Assembly: GCF_900129365.1 (NCBI RefSeq)
Contig: NZ_FQVM01000004.1
Span: 62,001-126,000 of the forward strand
Length of the DNA stretch: 64,000 bases
Direction of reading: 5' to 3'
Source: Clostridium fallax
GTDB taxonomy: Bacteria; Bacillota; Clostridia; Clostridiales; Clostridiaceae
Part shown: piece after piece, positions 45,791 to 54,886 of the stretch
How the letters are laid out: each line of letters starts with the position of its first letter
Numbering within the stretch: the stretch's first letter is position 1
The notes under the pieces: model-generated
Told to the model about the DNA's origin: nothing
Database searches by the model: none
What the model saw: only the letters and a program-made list of their open reading frames with translations
Made by a program: the position numbers and the translations under genes

Positions 45791-45952
45791 TTGGCACATA
45801 AAAATAATAAAAATAGTAAAAGCAACAAAAAATCATCTCAAAAAACTAAGAGTGAATTAGAAAAAATGAAAATGGAAACTGCTGATGAAGTAGGCTATTC
45901 TAAAGAATCTAGAAAACTTGGAAAAAATAAAAGAAGAAGTGAGGATAATTAA
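45791..45952 (+). CDS. Small SASP-like spore protein candidate
   Basis: 53 residues from a TTG start with TAGGAGGG seven bases upstream. A basic N-terminus (Lys/Asn/Ser-rich) is followed by SELEKMKMETADEVGYS, which resembles the KMEIAxELG core of alpha/beta-type small acid-soluble spore proteins, and then LGKNKRR. The DNA-binding second half of typical SASPs is missing, so it would be a minor or divergent one. It was not in the long-ORF list because of its size. It has its own terminator. No convincing sigma-G promoter was found. Confidence 0.55.
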   Translation: MAHKNNKNSKSNKKSSQKTKSELEKMKMETADEVGYSKESRKLGKNKRRSEDN

Positions 45953-46012
45953 TCTTATAATGGTTAATTATATGTTAAATTTTCTATAATATATAATATA
46001 AATATTTAATCT

Positions 46013-46058
46013 AAAAAGGAATCTATCTTTATTTGTATAAGATAGATTCCTTTTTAAA
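46013..46058 (+). terminator. Rho-independent terminator after SASP-like gene
   Basis: AAAAAGGAATCTATCTT (46013-46030) pairs with AAGATAGATTCCTTTTT (46039-46055). The remaining 200 bases up to the next gene are A/T-rich with nothing recognisable. Confidence 0.9.
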
Positions 46059-46265
46059 ATAAACTAAAATAAAACCTATTTTTAATCTTTAATTTCAAAT
46101 TTATATAAATTAAAAAATCAATATTTTTTATTAATCACTTAAAAAGATGTTTATTTTAATTTACCTAAGTTTTAATATATTTTAAACATATTAAAATTTA
46201 TAAAGTTTCTTAAAATTTTTATATATGATATTATATAAAATATATTATAAAATTTGGAGGAAAAA

Positions 46266-47237
46266 GTGGTAGATAAAAGAGATAAGAGAATTGAAAGAAG
46301 AAAAATAAAGAAAAAAAATAAAGGATTAAGGACAAAGGTAATTACATTTTTTATAATTATATTAACTATAATAGTAGGAATATTTTATTTTAGTTATCAC
46401 AATTATGATAAAAATAAAAAACTTATGAGCAGGGATGATATTTCTATATATATTAAAGAAACTGATAAAATAAGCAATGGAAAGTTACAGCTTAATTGGA
46501 AGCAAATAGCTGCCATAGACGGAGCAATTAAAGATAATGATTTTACATCAATAAAAGAAGAGGATATAAAATCTATTGGAAATAAGTTTTTAAATAAAAA
46601 AAGTGTTGATGGACAAGCTACATATACTTTAAAGAGCTTTAATGAAGTTTTAAAAGAAATGAATTTATCTAAAAAACAAATAAGAAAAGCAGAAAGTAAT
46701 TTAGAAAGATTAAAAAATGAAGGTCTAGTTCCAGGTAACTTAAATTCTGAATCTTCCAATAAACAATTTATAGAAGAAATAACACCAGCAGCTATAGACA
46801 TATACAAAAAGTATAAGATACTGCCATCTGTAGTAATTTCTCAAGCAATATTAGAGTCAGGATGGGGAAAATCTAAATTATCAGAGGAAGGCAATAATCT
46901 ATTTGGTATAAAAGCAGATAAAAGTTGGGATGGAAAGAAAATTAAAATGAGTACTAAAGAAAATTATGATGACAAGATAAATGATTATTTTAGAGTTTAT
47001 AACTCTAAAAAACAATCTATAGAAGACTATGGAAAATTTTTAGCTACTCATAAAAGATATAAAGAAAGTGGAGTATTTAAAGGAAAAACTTATATAGAAC
47101 AAATAACATCTATAGAAAATGCAGGATATAGCACTGTATCAGATAAAAATGGTAAGCTTATATATAAAGATTTATTAACCAGTGTAATAAGGGAAAATGA
47201 TCTTCAACTTATAGATTATGAAGTAGAAAAAGGGTAA
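46266..47237 (+). CDS. GH73 glucosaminidase with N-terminal membrane anchor
   Basis: 323 residues. A very basic N-terminus (KRDKRIERRKIKKKNKG) and one hydrophobic segment (about 24-44) indicate a membrane-anchored extracytoplasmic protein. A linker with helical sequence leads to a GH73 domain (about 164-310) with catalytic QAILESGWGKS and NNLFGIKA, as in FlgJ/LytG-like N-acetylglucosaminidases. It should cut peptidoglycan glycan chains. The GTG start at 46266 has TTGGAGG five bases upstream; a TTG at 46254 lies in that site. The next gene, 99 bases on, is also extracytoplasmic. Confidence 0.87.
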   Translation: MVDKRDKRIERRKIKKKNKGLRTKVITFFIIILTIIVGIFYFSYHNYDKNKKLMSRDDISIYIKETDKISNGKLQLNWKQIAAIDGAIKDNDFTSIKEEDIKSIGNKFLNKKSVDGQATYTLKSFNEVLKEMNLSKKQIRKAESNLERLKNEGLVPGNLNSESSNKQFIEEITPAAIDIYKKYKILPSVVISQAILESGWGKSKLSEEGNNLFGIKADKSWDGKKIKMSTKENYDDKINDYFRVYNSKKQSIEDYGKFLATHKRYKESGVFKGKTYIEQITSIENAGYSTVSDKNGKLIYKDLLTSVIRENDLQLIDYEVEKG

Positions 47238-47336
47238 AACATAGATATAAAAATAGTTTAATAAATAAGTAATATATAAATAAAAACTGAAAAATTAAAT
47301 AGAACTTAAATTTAGAGACAGTTTAATGAGGTAATT

Positions 47337-48623
47337 ATGAGAAAATTAATTTTTAGAAAGTTTAAAGGAGAAAAAGCTTATTATAGAGAAGGATTTAGTA
47401 GAAAAAAATGCAGTAAAGATAAGTTTCCCTTTTATATAAAAAGTGGAGAAGTTTTTATTTTTAATAATGAAGGGGAAGCTATACTACTTAGGGAGGAAAG
47501 CATAGAGAGATTTAAATCTATAAACCTAAGGTGGATATATGGAATATTATCTTTAATATTTATTTCAATTATAGGAGCTTTAATTGTGTTTGTAGTTTTT
47601 CCACTAAACTTTAACATGGTATATAAAAATAATTTTGGAAGTAAAAAGTTTTTAGAAGAAGGTGAAAACTTTTTAAATATAAGAGCTGATATTAAAAACA
47701 ATGCTTATTATAAAGAAGTTAAAGATTTTAATATAAGGGAAGATACTTTTCAATTTAAAAATATATCAACAGAAAGCTCACCTTTAGGAAATTGTTTTGG
47801 AATAGCTTACACAGAAAAAGAATTGTTTTTAGGTAAATTAAAAGAAAAAGTAGAGAATAAAGATAATAAGCTAGGTTATAATCTTTCTAATATATCAAAA
47901 AAAATAGGTGAATATAGTTTAAATAATGATGATATCATAGCTCTTTATGGACCACCAGATGATAATACTTTAGATTCAAGAGAAAAGTTTAATTTGCTTC
48001 TAAGAAAAGGGTATAAACCTAAAGATTATACTATTGAAAATATGTATTCTTTAGTTTTTGGTAAAGCACCTACTACTTTTAACGACATACAAGATAAGGA
48101 TGTGAAAGAATTATTAAGAACTATTAGTTATTATCAAGGAGAATACTTTAATATAAATCCTAAAGTTGAATTTTTGCCATATGTTCTTACTAGTAGATTA
48201 GATGCAGCAGAAAATATGGCATATTATTATATTAGAAAAATAAAAAATTTTTTTAATATAGATAAATACAAAATAGAAAAGAAAATAAATGTAAAATATA
48301 TTACTGATATGATAGATGATAATAATCCACCGGTAATTGCTGTTTTTGGTAATGGTTCTGGACATGCTATTTTAGGTTATGGATATGAGTGGATAGGAGA
48401 TGACTTTTTAAAGGTATATGTACAAGATAGTAATATTCCACTTTTTAGTGATAAAAAAGAATTTGAAGATGTTAATAATGAAATACTAAAAAATACTTAT
48501 ATATTGTTTCAAAATATAAATGGTAAATGGTATTATAAATATGATCCATATATAAAAGATAAGTTTATATATAGCCATAAATATAATTCATTTATGCCTA
48601 ATGGATATATAAAAATATATTAA
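47337..48623 (+). CDS. Membrane-anchored papain-fold (C39-like) protein
   Basis: 428 residues. A cytosolic N-terminus of about 65 residues is followed by one membrane segment (WIYGILSLIFISIIGALIVF) and a large outer part. It holds a cysteine-protease-like set: GNCFGIA (Cys near 153), GSGHAILGYGYEW (His near 343) and VYVQDSN (Asp/Asn near 364), as in C39-like papain-fold enzymes. Activity is inferred. The start has GAGG close upstream. Lying after the GH73 gene, it may act in wall or spore-coat remodelling. Confidence 0.6.
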   Translation: MRKLIFRKFKGEKAYYREGFSRKKCSKDKFPFYIKSGEVFIFNNEGEAILLREESIERFKSINLRWIYGILSLIFISIIGALIVFVVFPLNFNMVYKNNFGSKKFLEEGENFLNIRADIKNNAYYKEVKDFNIREDTFQFKNISTESSPLGNCFGIAYTEKELFLGKLKEKVENKDNKLGYNLSNISKKIGEYSLNNDDIIALYGPPDDNTLDSREKFNLLLRKGYKPKDYTIENMYSLVFGKAPTTFNDIQDKDVKELLRTISYYQGEYFNINPKVEFLPYVLTSRLDAAENMAYYYIRKIKNFFNIDKYKIEKKINVKYITDMIDDNNPPVIAVFGNGSGHAILGYGYEWIGDDFLKVYVQDSNIPLFSDKKEFEDVNNEILKNTYILFQNINGKWYYKYDPYIKDKFIYSHKYNSFMPNGYIKIY

Positions 48624-48651
48624 GAATAATTTAAAGTTAAATAAGTATAAT

Positions 48652-48680
48652 AGCCACCTATAAAGAGGTGGCTTATTTTT
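48652..48680 (+). terminator. Terminator after C39-like gene
   Basis: AGCCACCT (48652-48659) pairs with AGGTGGCT (48666-48673), then a T-rich tail. The short GC-rich stem may also serve the convergent acylphosphatase. Confidence 0.9.
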
Positions 48681-48715
48681 ATATGATAAATCTTTATTTT
48701 TAATTAATAAGAGAG

Positions 48716-48988
48716 CTAGTATGTTATATTAAATTTTTTTTCATCATTAATTATAGGAATTTCTTTAATTGAGTAATCTGTAATTACTGAAAAATTATTT
48801 CCACTAATAACTTTAGAAAGAAATTTCATTAAATTATTAGGATTTCCTTGAGCTTCAATTTCTACATCGCCATTAGATAAGTTTTTTACATAACCAGTTA
48901 AATTAAAAGGAGAAGCAGTGTATAGTACAAAAAATCTAAAACCTACCCCTTGGACTTTTCCGGTAATTACCATATGATATCTTATCAT
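48716..48988 (-). CDS. acyP: Acylphosphatase
   Basis: 90 residues. The motif VTGKVQGVGFRFFV near the N-terminus (catalytic Arg) and LTGYVKNLSNGDVEIEAQG (catalytic Asn in VKN) define acylphosphatase. It hydrolyses carboxyl-phosphate bonds such as acetyl phosphate. Minus-strand AAAGGAGG precedes the ATG. Confidence 0.92.
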   Translation of the reverse strand: MIRYHMVITGKVQGVGFRFFVLYTASPFNLTGYVKNLSNGDVEIEAQGNPNNLMKFLSKVISGNNFSVITDYSIKEIPIINDEKKFNITY

Positions 48989-49072
48989 AAAAATAACCTC
49001 CTTTTATTTCTAGGTTAGAAATAAAGACTTAATTAAAATAGAAAAAGATATAATGAAAGTTTCTTATAAAAA

Positions 49073-49110
49073 AATAAGATAAACAAAGAAATCTTTGTTT
49101 ATCTTATTTT
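49073..49110 (-). terminator. Terminator of the potABCD operon
   Basis: Nearly perfect stem AATAAGATAAACAAAGA with its complement (49073-49089 with 49092-49108), T-run on both strands. It follows the potD stop by 25 bases. Confidence 0.88.
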
Positions 49111-49134
49111 ATATTTAATTTAAATTTCAGTCAA

Positions 49135-50184
49135 TTAATTAGATTTTACTTCCATCCAAGCTTCATCATATTTTTTTATGTTATCTCCAAGATCTTTAAA
49201 GACTTCACATTTCTTTAAAACCCCTTCATCTGGATAAGCATTTTTATCATTTTTTATATCATCATTTAAAAGCTCTAAAGCTGCTTTGTTAGGAGTTGAA
49301 TAACCTATATATTCAACATTTTGTTTTGCAATTTCAGGGTCTAACATAAAGTTTATAAATTTTTCTGCATATTCTTTATGTTTAGCACCTTTTGGGATTA
49401 CCATAGAATCAAACCAAAGATTAGTTCCTTCCTTTGGTATTACATATTCTAAATCAGGATTTCTTTCCTTCAATACAGGAGCATCTCCTGAATAGATTAC
49501 AGCTAAAGCAGCTTCATCTGCTACCATTCTATCTTTAACTTCATCACCAACATAAGCTAGAACATTAGGTTTTTGTTTTATAAGTTCATCTTTTGCTTCA
49601 TTTATTTCTTTAGAATCTGTACTGTTTAAAGAACATCCAAGTTTTTTTAGTGTTATTCCTAAGGAATCTCTCATAGCGTCTAGCATAAATACTTGACCTT
49701 TATATTTAGGATCCCAAAGAACATCCCAACTATCAATAGGGCCCTTTACCATTTTCTTATTATATAAAATACCTATAGTTCCCCACATATATGGAACTGA
49801 ATATTCATTAGTTGGATCGAAAGCAAGATTTTTAAATTTATCATCTATATTACAGTAATTAGGAATATTTTTAAAATCTATTTTTTCTAACATATCTTCT
49901 TTTATCATTTTTTCTACCATATAATCAGATGGTATTACCAAATCATAACTAGAAGTATCAGTTTTAAGTTTTTGATACATTATTTCATTAGTTTCAAAAG
50001 TCTCATAATTAACCTTTACCCCTGTTTCTCTTTCAAAGTCCTTTAAAAGGGTAGGATCTATATAGTCTCCTGCATTAAAGATATTTATTGTAGGTTTATC
50101 TTTAGAATCACCACATCCTACAAATAGTGAAGTCATTAATATTCCAGCAAAAGCTAAAGAAAATATTTTTTTTAATTTAATCAA
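49135..50184 (-). CDS. potD: Spermidine/putrescine-binding lipoprotein
   Basis: 349 residues. The signal peptide ends in a lipobox (SLFVGC), then the PotD-type binding protein: INIFNAGDYIDPTLLKDFE, YDLVIPSDYMVEKM, VPYMWGTIGILYNK, WDVLWDPKY and LWFDSMVIPKGAKH. It binds polyamines outside the membrane. The TTG start at 50184 has AGAGGTG upstream; a GTG at 50193 lies in that ribosome site. It overlaps potC by eight bases. Last gene of the operon. Confidence 0.93.
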   Translation of the reverse strand: MIKLKKIFSLAFAGILMTSLFVGCGDSKDKPTINIFNAGDYIDPTLLKDFERETGVKVNYETFETNEIMYQKLKTDTSSYDLVIPSDYMVEKMIKEDMLEKIDFKNIPNYCNIDDKFKNLAFDPTNEYSVPYMWGTIGILYNKKMVKGPIDSWDVLWDPKYKGQVFMLDAMRDSLGITLKKLGCSLNSTDSKEINEAKDELIKQKPNVLAYVGDEVKDRMVADEAALAVIYSGDAPVLKERNPDLEYVIPKEGTNLWFDSMVIPKGAKHKEYAEKFINFMLDPEIAKQNVEYIGYSTPNKAALELLNDDIKNDKNAYPDEGVLKKCEVFKDLGDNIKKYDEAWMEVKSN

Positions 50185-50971
50185 TAATATCACCTCTTAC
50201 TATAGATTGTTTTTTATTAACTATTAATAATAAAATTAATACTACAACAAACATTAATGTTGAAAGAGCATTAATTTCAGGTTTAATACCTCTTCTTGCC
50301 ATAGAATATATTTCTATTGAAAGATTTGTAACTTTTCCTCCTGTATTAAAGAAACTTATTACAAAATCGTCAATAGACATTGTAAAAGCAATTAAAAATC
50401 CAGCAGCTATACCTGATTTTATTTGAGGCAATATGACCTTTCTTAATGCATAGCTTGGACTAGCGCCTAAATCTAGTGCAGCATCTTCTATATTAGGAGG
50501 AAGCTGACGAAGTTTAGGTAATACTGATAATATAACATAAGGTACATTAAAAGTTATATGAGCAAGAATCATTGTTAACAATCCTCTTTCTAAAGCAAAG
50601 AAGCCAAATAAGCTCATAAGGGCTATACCAGTTACTATATCAGGATTTAATACAGGTAGATAATTTATATTTAATAAAAGTGTTTTAGTAGAATTTTTAG
50701 CTTTATTAATACCTATAGCACTAATTGTACCTAAAATAGTTGAAATTACAGCTGAAATTATAGCAACTAATATTGTGTAATATAATGCAGTTAAAATTCT
50801 ATCATTTTTTAATAATTCTCCGTACCATTTGAAGGTGAAGCCCTGCCATTTTGCCATAGATTTTGAATTATTGAAAGAAAAAACTACTAAAGCAAAAATA
50901 GGAGCGTAAAGAAATAAAAATATTAAAGCTAAATAAACTTTAGAGCTAATTTTTTCTAGTTTTCTTAACAT
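50177..50971 (-). CDS. potC: Polyamine ABC transporter permease PotC
   Basis: 264 residues, six membrane segments. The cytoplasmic EAA loop reads EDAALDLGASPSYALRKVILPQIKSG (here in part: DAALDLGASPSYALRKV). It begins with FLYAPIFALVVFSFNNSKS, as PotC/PotH-type permeases do. It pairs with PotB to form the channel. It overlaps potB by seven bases and potD by eight, showing tight coupling. Confidence 0.93.
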   Translation of the reverse strand: MLRKLEKISSKVYLALIFLFLYAPIFALVVFSFNNSKSMAKWQGFTFKWYGELLKNDRILTALYYTILVAIISAVISTILGTISAIGINKAKNSTKTLLLNINYLPVLNPDIVTGIALMSLFGFFALERGLLTMILAHITFNVPYVILSVLPKLRQLPPNIEDAALDLGASPSYALRKVILPQIKSGIAAGFLIAFTMSIDDFVISFFNTGGKVTNLSIEIYSMARRGIKPEINALSTLMFVVVLILLLIVNKKQSIVRGDIID

Positions 50972-51810
50972 AGCTGTCCACCACCTTCTTTACTATTTTC
51001 TGTATCAAATCTAGACATAATTGCCATAGATATTAAAATTATAATCATCATAAATATGGAAATAGCAGAACCAAAGTTCCAATCTCCAGTAGTAGTAAAT
51101 TGTTGCTCTATTAAGTTACCTACTAACATAAATTGTCCGCCACCTAAAAGTCTTGATATTACGAAAGTTGATACTGCTGGCATAAATACCATAGTAATTC
51201 CAGACATAATTCCTGGTGTACTTAAAGGTAGTATTATCTTAAGAAATATATTTTTTCTATTTGCACCTAAATCTGCTGCAGCATTTATTAAGTCCTTATC
51301 TATTTTAGTAAGAACAGTATATATTGGTATAACCATGAATGGAAGAAAGTTATAAACCATACCAAGCATAACAGCAGTATCTGTATAAAGAATATTCATA
51401 GCTGGTAAGCCTATTGAAGTTAAAATAGTATTTAAAACTCCATTTTTACCAAGTATAGACATCCAAGCATAAGTTCTTAATAAAAAATTCATCCACATGG
51501 GAAGTATAAATAGCATTATTATAGTATTTCTTTTTGAAAGTGGTAGCTTTGATATAATATAGGCCACAGGATAGCCCAATAGTAAACAAAGTAATGTTGA
51601 CTTTAAAGCTAATTCTAGAGATCTTAATAATACTTTTATATATAAAGGATCCATTAATCTCTTAAAGTTGTCTAAAGAAAATTTAGTACCTTCTGGTGTT
51701 TTTGTAGTTAAACTGTAAAATAGAACTAATATTAGAGGAATTACAATAAAAATAATACTCCAAATTAAATAAGGATAAGCGGCTAGTGAATTGTTATTTT
51801 TCTTTTTCAT
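50965..51810 (-). CDS. potB: Polyamine ABC transporter permease PotB
   Basis: 281 residues with six membrane segments and an EAA-type loop NAAADLGANRKNIFLKIILP. The end is polar (FDTENSKEGGGQLC). It starts two bases after the potA stop. Together with PotC it forms the membrane part of the polyamine importer. Confidence 0.92.
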   Translation of the reverse strand: MKKKNNNSLAAYPYLIWSIIFIVIPLILVLFYSLTTKTPEGTKFSLDNFKRLMDPLYIKVLLRSLELALKSTLLCLLLGYPVAYIISKLPLSKRNTIIMLFILPMWMNFLLRTYAWMSILGKNGVLNTILTSIGLPAMNILYTDTAVMLGMVYNFLPFMVIPIYTVLTKIDKDLINAAADLGANRKNIFLKIILPLSTPGIMSGITMVFMPAVSTFVISRLLGGGQFMLVGNLIEQQFTTTGDWNFGSAISIFMMIIILISMAIMSRFDTENSKEGGGQLC

Positions 51811-51812
51811 AA

Positions 51813-52859
51813 TTAATCATCACTACCTTTTTTCATTATGTGAATATCTTCAGGATAAAGAACTAATCCTATTTCACTACCTACTGATGCATTTTTTGTA
51901 TTGTGTATTATCCAAGTTCTATCATTTTCAACTACAACAATTTCATAGTGAACACCTTTAAATACTACAGAAGTTACAAGACCTTTAATCATTCCATCCT
52001 TAGGTTTTGTGATTTTAACATCTTCTGGTCTTATTACGACTTCAATTTCTTCATTTTTATCAAAACCTTTATCTACGCATTCAAAAAGAGTATCGCAAAA
52101 ATTAACTTTAAAATCTTCAAGCATAATCCCAGAGAATATATTACTTTCACCTATGAACTTTGCAACAAAAGCATTAGCTGGTTCATTGTATATATCTTCA
52201 GGAGTTCCCATTTGTTGGATTTCTCCTTTATTCATAACAATGATAGTGTCAGACATAGTTAAAGCTTCTTCTTGGTCATGGGTTACAAAAATAAATGTAA
52301 TTCCTAATTGTTTTTGTATTTTTTTTAGTTCTAATTGCATTTCTTTTCTAAGTTTTAAGTCTAAGGCACCAAGTGGTTCATCTAATAATAAAACTTTTGG
52401 TTCATTAACTAAAGCTCTTGCAATAGCAACTCTTTGTTGTTGACCGCCACTTAAAGAATCTACACTTCTTTTTTCAAAGCCTTCAAGTGCTACAAGTTTT
52501 AGCATATCTTTAACTTTTTTATCTATTTCTTTTTTAGGTAATTTTTTAATTTTTAGACCAAAAGCAATATTTTCATAAATATTCATATGAGGAAATAAAG
52601 CATATTTTTGGAATACTGTATTTAATGATCTTTTATAAGGTGGAATATTATTTATTAAATTATTATCAAAATAAATATCTCCACTGTCTGCTGTTTCAAA
52701 ACCAGCAAGAATTTTTAAAGTGGTAGTTTTACCACAACCGCTTGGACCTAGTAGTGTTAAAAACTCATTTCTTTTGATGTTTAAACTTAGGTTATCTAAT
52801 ACCTTTTGACTACCGAAGCTTTTTGAAATATTTTTGATTTCTATAATGTTTTCACCCAA
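51813..52859 (-). CDS. potA: Polyamine ABC transporter ATPase PotA
   Basis: 348 residues: Walker A GPSGCGKTT, Q-loop TVFQKYALFPHM, signature LSGGQQQR, Walker B LLLDEPLGALD, H-loop VTHDQEEALTMSD, then a C-terminal TOBE domain (about 240-345). It powers PotBC. The TTG start at 52859 follows AGAGGTG; the GTG at 52868 lies in this site, so the shorter form is preferred. It lies 22 bases after the regulator. Confidence 0.93.
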   Translation of the reverse strand: MGENIIEIKNISKSFGSQKVLDNLSLNIKRNEFLTLLGPSGCGKTTTLKILAGFETADSGDIYFDNNLINNIPPYKRSLNTVFQKYALFPHMNIYENIAFGLKIKKLPKKEIDKKVKDMLKLVALEGFEKRSVDSLSGGQQQRVAIARALVNEPKVLLLDEPLGALDLKLRKEMQLELKKIQKQLGITFIFVTHDQEEALTMSDTIIVMNKGEIQQMGTPEDIYNEPANAFVAKFIGESNIFSGIMLEDFKVNFCDTLFECVDKGFDKNEEIEVVIRPEDVKITKPKDGMIKGLVTSVVFKGVHYEIVVVENDRTWIIHNTKNASVGSEIGLVLYPEDIHIMKKGSDD

Positions 52860-52881
52860 AATAAACACCTCTTTCTGCTTA

Positions 52882-53421
52882 TTAAAATGATGGCGGAGTA
52901 CTAATCCATATTATCTTTGCATCTTTTTTGCCTGCATTTGATATATAGTGATTAGCTCTAGGTTTAAAATAAAAACTTTCGCCTTTTTTTACTTTTAATT
53001 TTTTATCACCTAAATGAAGATAAATAGTTCCATTTAAAACATATCCAAATTCTTCACCTTCATGGGGCTCTTCTTCTGTATATTTTCCATTTGGTTCTAA
53101 AGTAACTATTATAGGCTCCATACTATTTTTTTGAGCGTTAGGAACAAGCCACATTAATTTATACTTTAGTTCTTCATTTATTGTTTCAAACATATCATCT
53201 TTAGAAAATGTTATCTTTTCATTAGAATCATCACTAAAAAATTCTTTCAAATTTGTTCCTAGGATTTCAAGTATGTCTACTAATGTTGCAATTGAAGGAG
53301 AAGCTAAATCATTTTCAAGTTGTGATATAAATCCTTTTGATAATTCACATCTATTTGCTAATTCTTCTTGTGTCAATTGCTTTTCTATTCTAAGTCTTTT
53401 AATCTTATCTCCGATTTCCAT
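52882..53421 (-). CDS. XRE-cupin regulator of the polyamine operon (PuuR-like)
   Basis: 179 residues. An N-terminal HTH (LRIEKQLTQEELANRCELSKGFISQLE, seen in parts: TQEELANRC, SKGFISQLE) is joined to a cupin domain (about 110-175; PHEGEEFGYVLNG, FYFKPRANHYISN). Such regulators sense small metabolites; PuuR in E. coli senses putrescine. The ATG at 53421 is chosen because the upstream GTG (53430) lies in the GAGGTG ribosome site. First gene of the pot operon; the upstream region carries repeated sites that it likely binds. Confidence 0.85.
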   Translation of the reverse strand: MEIGDKIKRLRIEKQLTQEELANRCELSKGFISQLENDLASPSIATLVDILEILGTNLKEFFSDDSNEKITFSKDDMFETINEELKYKLMWLVPNAQKNSMEPIIVTLEPNGKYTEEEPHEGEEFGYVLNGTIYLHLGDKKLKVKKGESFYFKPRANHYISNAGKKDAKIIWISTPPSF

Positions 53422-53443
53422 AGGATACACCTCAAATTCTTTG

Positions 53444-53476
53444 ATTTACTAAACTTGATGTTTATATTTACTAAAC
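53444..53476. promoter_or_regulatory. Operator-like repeats near regulator start (two ATTTACTAAAC copies)
   Basis: ATTTACTAAAC occurs at 53444-53454 and 53466-53476, exactly 22 bases apart (two helix turns). An inverted third copy lies at 53622-53632. The position just before the regulator fits autoregulation. Confidence 0.55.
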
Positions 53477-53597
53477 AAACAAATTAATTATATAAATTTT
53501 TAAAATATAAATCAATAGTTTTTAGCTAAAAATATGAAAAATTTTTTTTTCTTAAACCTAGTAACTAACTAGACTATACCTATATTATACAATTATA

Positions 53598-53632
53598 AGG
53601 TTTAGATTTACCTACCTTTAGGTTTAGTAAAT
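53598..53632. promoter_or_regulatory. Operator-like repeats in divergent region (AGGTTTAG pair)
   Basis: AGGTTTAG occurs at 53598-53605 and 53620-53627, again 22 bases apart; the second continues as GTTTAGTAAAT (53622-53632), the reverse complement of the copies near the regulator. A weaker ATTTAGTATAT overlaps the -10 of the divergent fusion gene near 53748. Confidence 0.5.
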
Positions 53633-53792
53633 GTAAATTTATTATTTATAATTTATAAAAGATGTAAAAATAGTAAATATAAAATAAAATATTTAAATAT
53701 ATAACTTTTAATATTAAAAGAATATTATACTGTAAATTTACTTAAATTTAGTATATAATTTAACGTATATAATAAGATTATTAGGTGATAAT

Positions 53793-54878
53793 ATGACGAA
53801 TAGAAGTTTATACAGAAGAGAGGGAAAGCTTGTTTATATAAAGCAGCCTGAATTCAATGAGTTAAAATATACAGAAAAACTTTGGAATGACTATGAAACA
53901 ATGAAAGACTCTGGAGGTGTATATTCCTTTACAGAGGATAAATGGCCTTTGTTTTATAAAAAAATGATAGAGCCTACTGATGGAAAGAATTTTTATTGTT
54001 TAATATATGAAAAGAATGGTAATCCTGTAGGTGAGGTAAGTTTTCATGGATATGATACAGCTACTAAAATTGCAAGATTTAATATTAAAGTTGAAGCTAG
54101 TTATAGAAAAAAGGGATATGGAACAGAGGCAGCAAGGCTTCTTTTAGAGTATTTTTTCTATGAACTAGGTGGACTTATGATGATTGACACTGTATCAAAT
54201 CCAGAAGGAAAGGTAACTTTATCTGGAGTAGGTTTTGAAGTTATAAGAAAAAAAGGGACAAACATTACTTATAAACTTACAAAGGATAATTTTTTAAGCA
54301 ATGTAGTACCGGAAAGTAGGGTTGTAGGAGTTATAGTTGAAAACGGTGTTGAGCTTTTAAGTTTTGTGCCAGTAATTGATATATTAACTCTTGCTAATAA
54401 AATATTTGGAAAGGAATACTTTAAGATTAAAACGGTATCTTTAGATAAAAAACCTATTATTACATCTTCTGGAATAAAAATAGATGTAGATTTTACTTAT
54501 GACGAATTTAAAAAAGGAAATGTTTTAATAATTCCTAATGGATTAATTATTGAAGATAAAGTTCAATATGAAAAATTAATAGATTTTATAAAATTACAAA
54601 ATAATAAATGTGAGCTTGTTGTAGGGATAATGAATGGAATACTAATGCTATTGCAGTTAGGACTTTTAAAGGATAATAATATTCCTGATAATTCTAGATT
54701 GAGAGATGAAATTAAAACTATAAATGGAAAGGTTAACTTTGTAAATAAAACTGTAGTAGATAATGGAAGAACAATTTTATCTAGTAGTAACATTGTAGGA
54801 ATAGATCTTGCGATGCATATACTTAAGAAATTTTTAGGTGAGGAGAAGGCGAGAGCTGTATGCAAATATATTACTTAA
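53793..54878 (+). CDS. GNAT acetyltransferase fused to a DJ-1/PfpI-like domain
   Basis: 361 residues. Residues 1-170 or so form a GNAT domain with the acetyl-CoA motif ASYRKKGYGTEAARLLLEYFF. From about 178 a DJ-1/PfpI (class I amidotransferase-like) domain follows: VVGVIVENGVELLSFVPVID, VLIIPNGLII, VVGIMNGILMLLQLGLLKD, SSNIVGIDLAMHIL. At the elbow the usual Cys nucleophile is replaced (I-M-N-G), so the DJ-1-like part is probably a binding domain. AGGTG precedes the ATG. It lies divergent from the polyamine operon, so an amine or polyamine substrate is a reasonable guess only. Confidence 0.7.
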   Translation: MTNRSLYRREGKLVYIKQPEFNELKYTEKLWNDYETMKDSGGVYSFTEDKWPLFYKKMIEPTDGKNFYCLIYEKNGNPVGEVSFHGYDTATKIARFNIKVEASYRKKGYGTEAARLLLEYFFYELGGLMMIDTVSNPEGKVTLSGVGFEVIRKKGTNITYKLTKDNFLSNVVPESRVVGVIVENGVELLSFVPVIDILTLANKIFGKEYFKIKTVSLDKKPIITSSGIKIDVDFTYDEFKKGNVLIIPNGLIIEDKVQYEKLIDFIKLQNNKCELVVGIMNGILMLLQLGLLKDNNIPDNSRLRDEIKTINGKVNFVNKTVVDNGRTILSSSNIVGIDLAMHILKKFLGEEKARAVCKYIT

Positions 54879-54886
54879 CTGAGATA

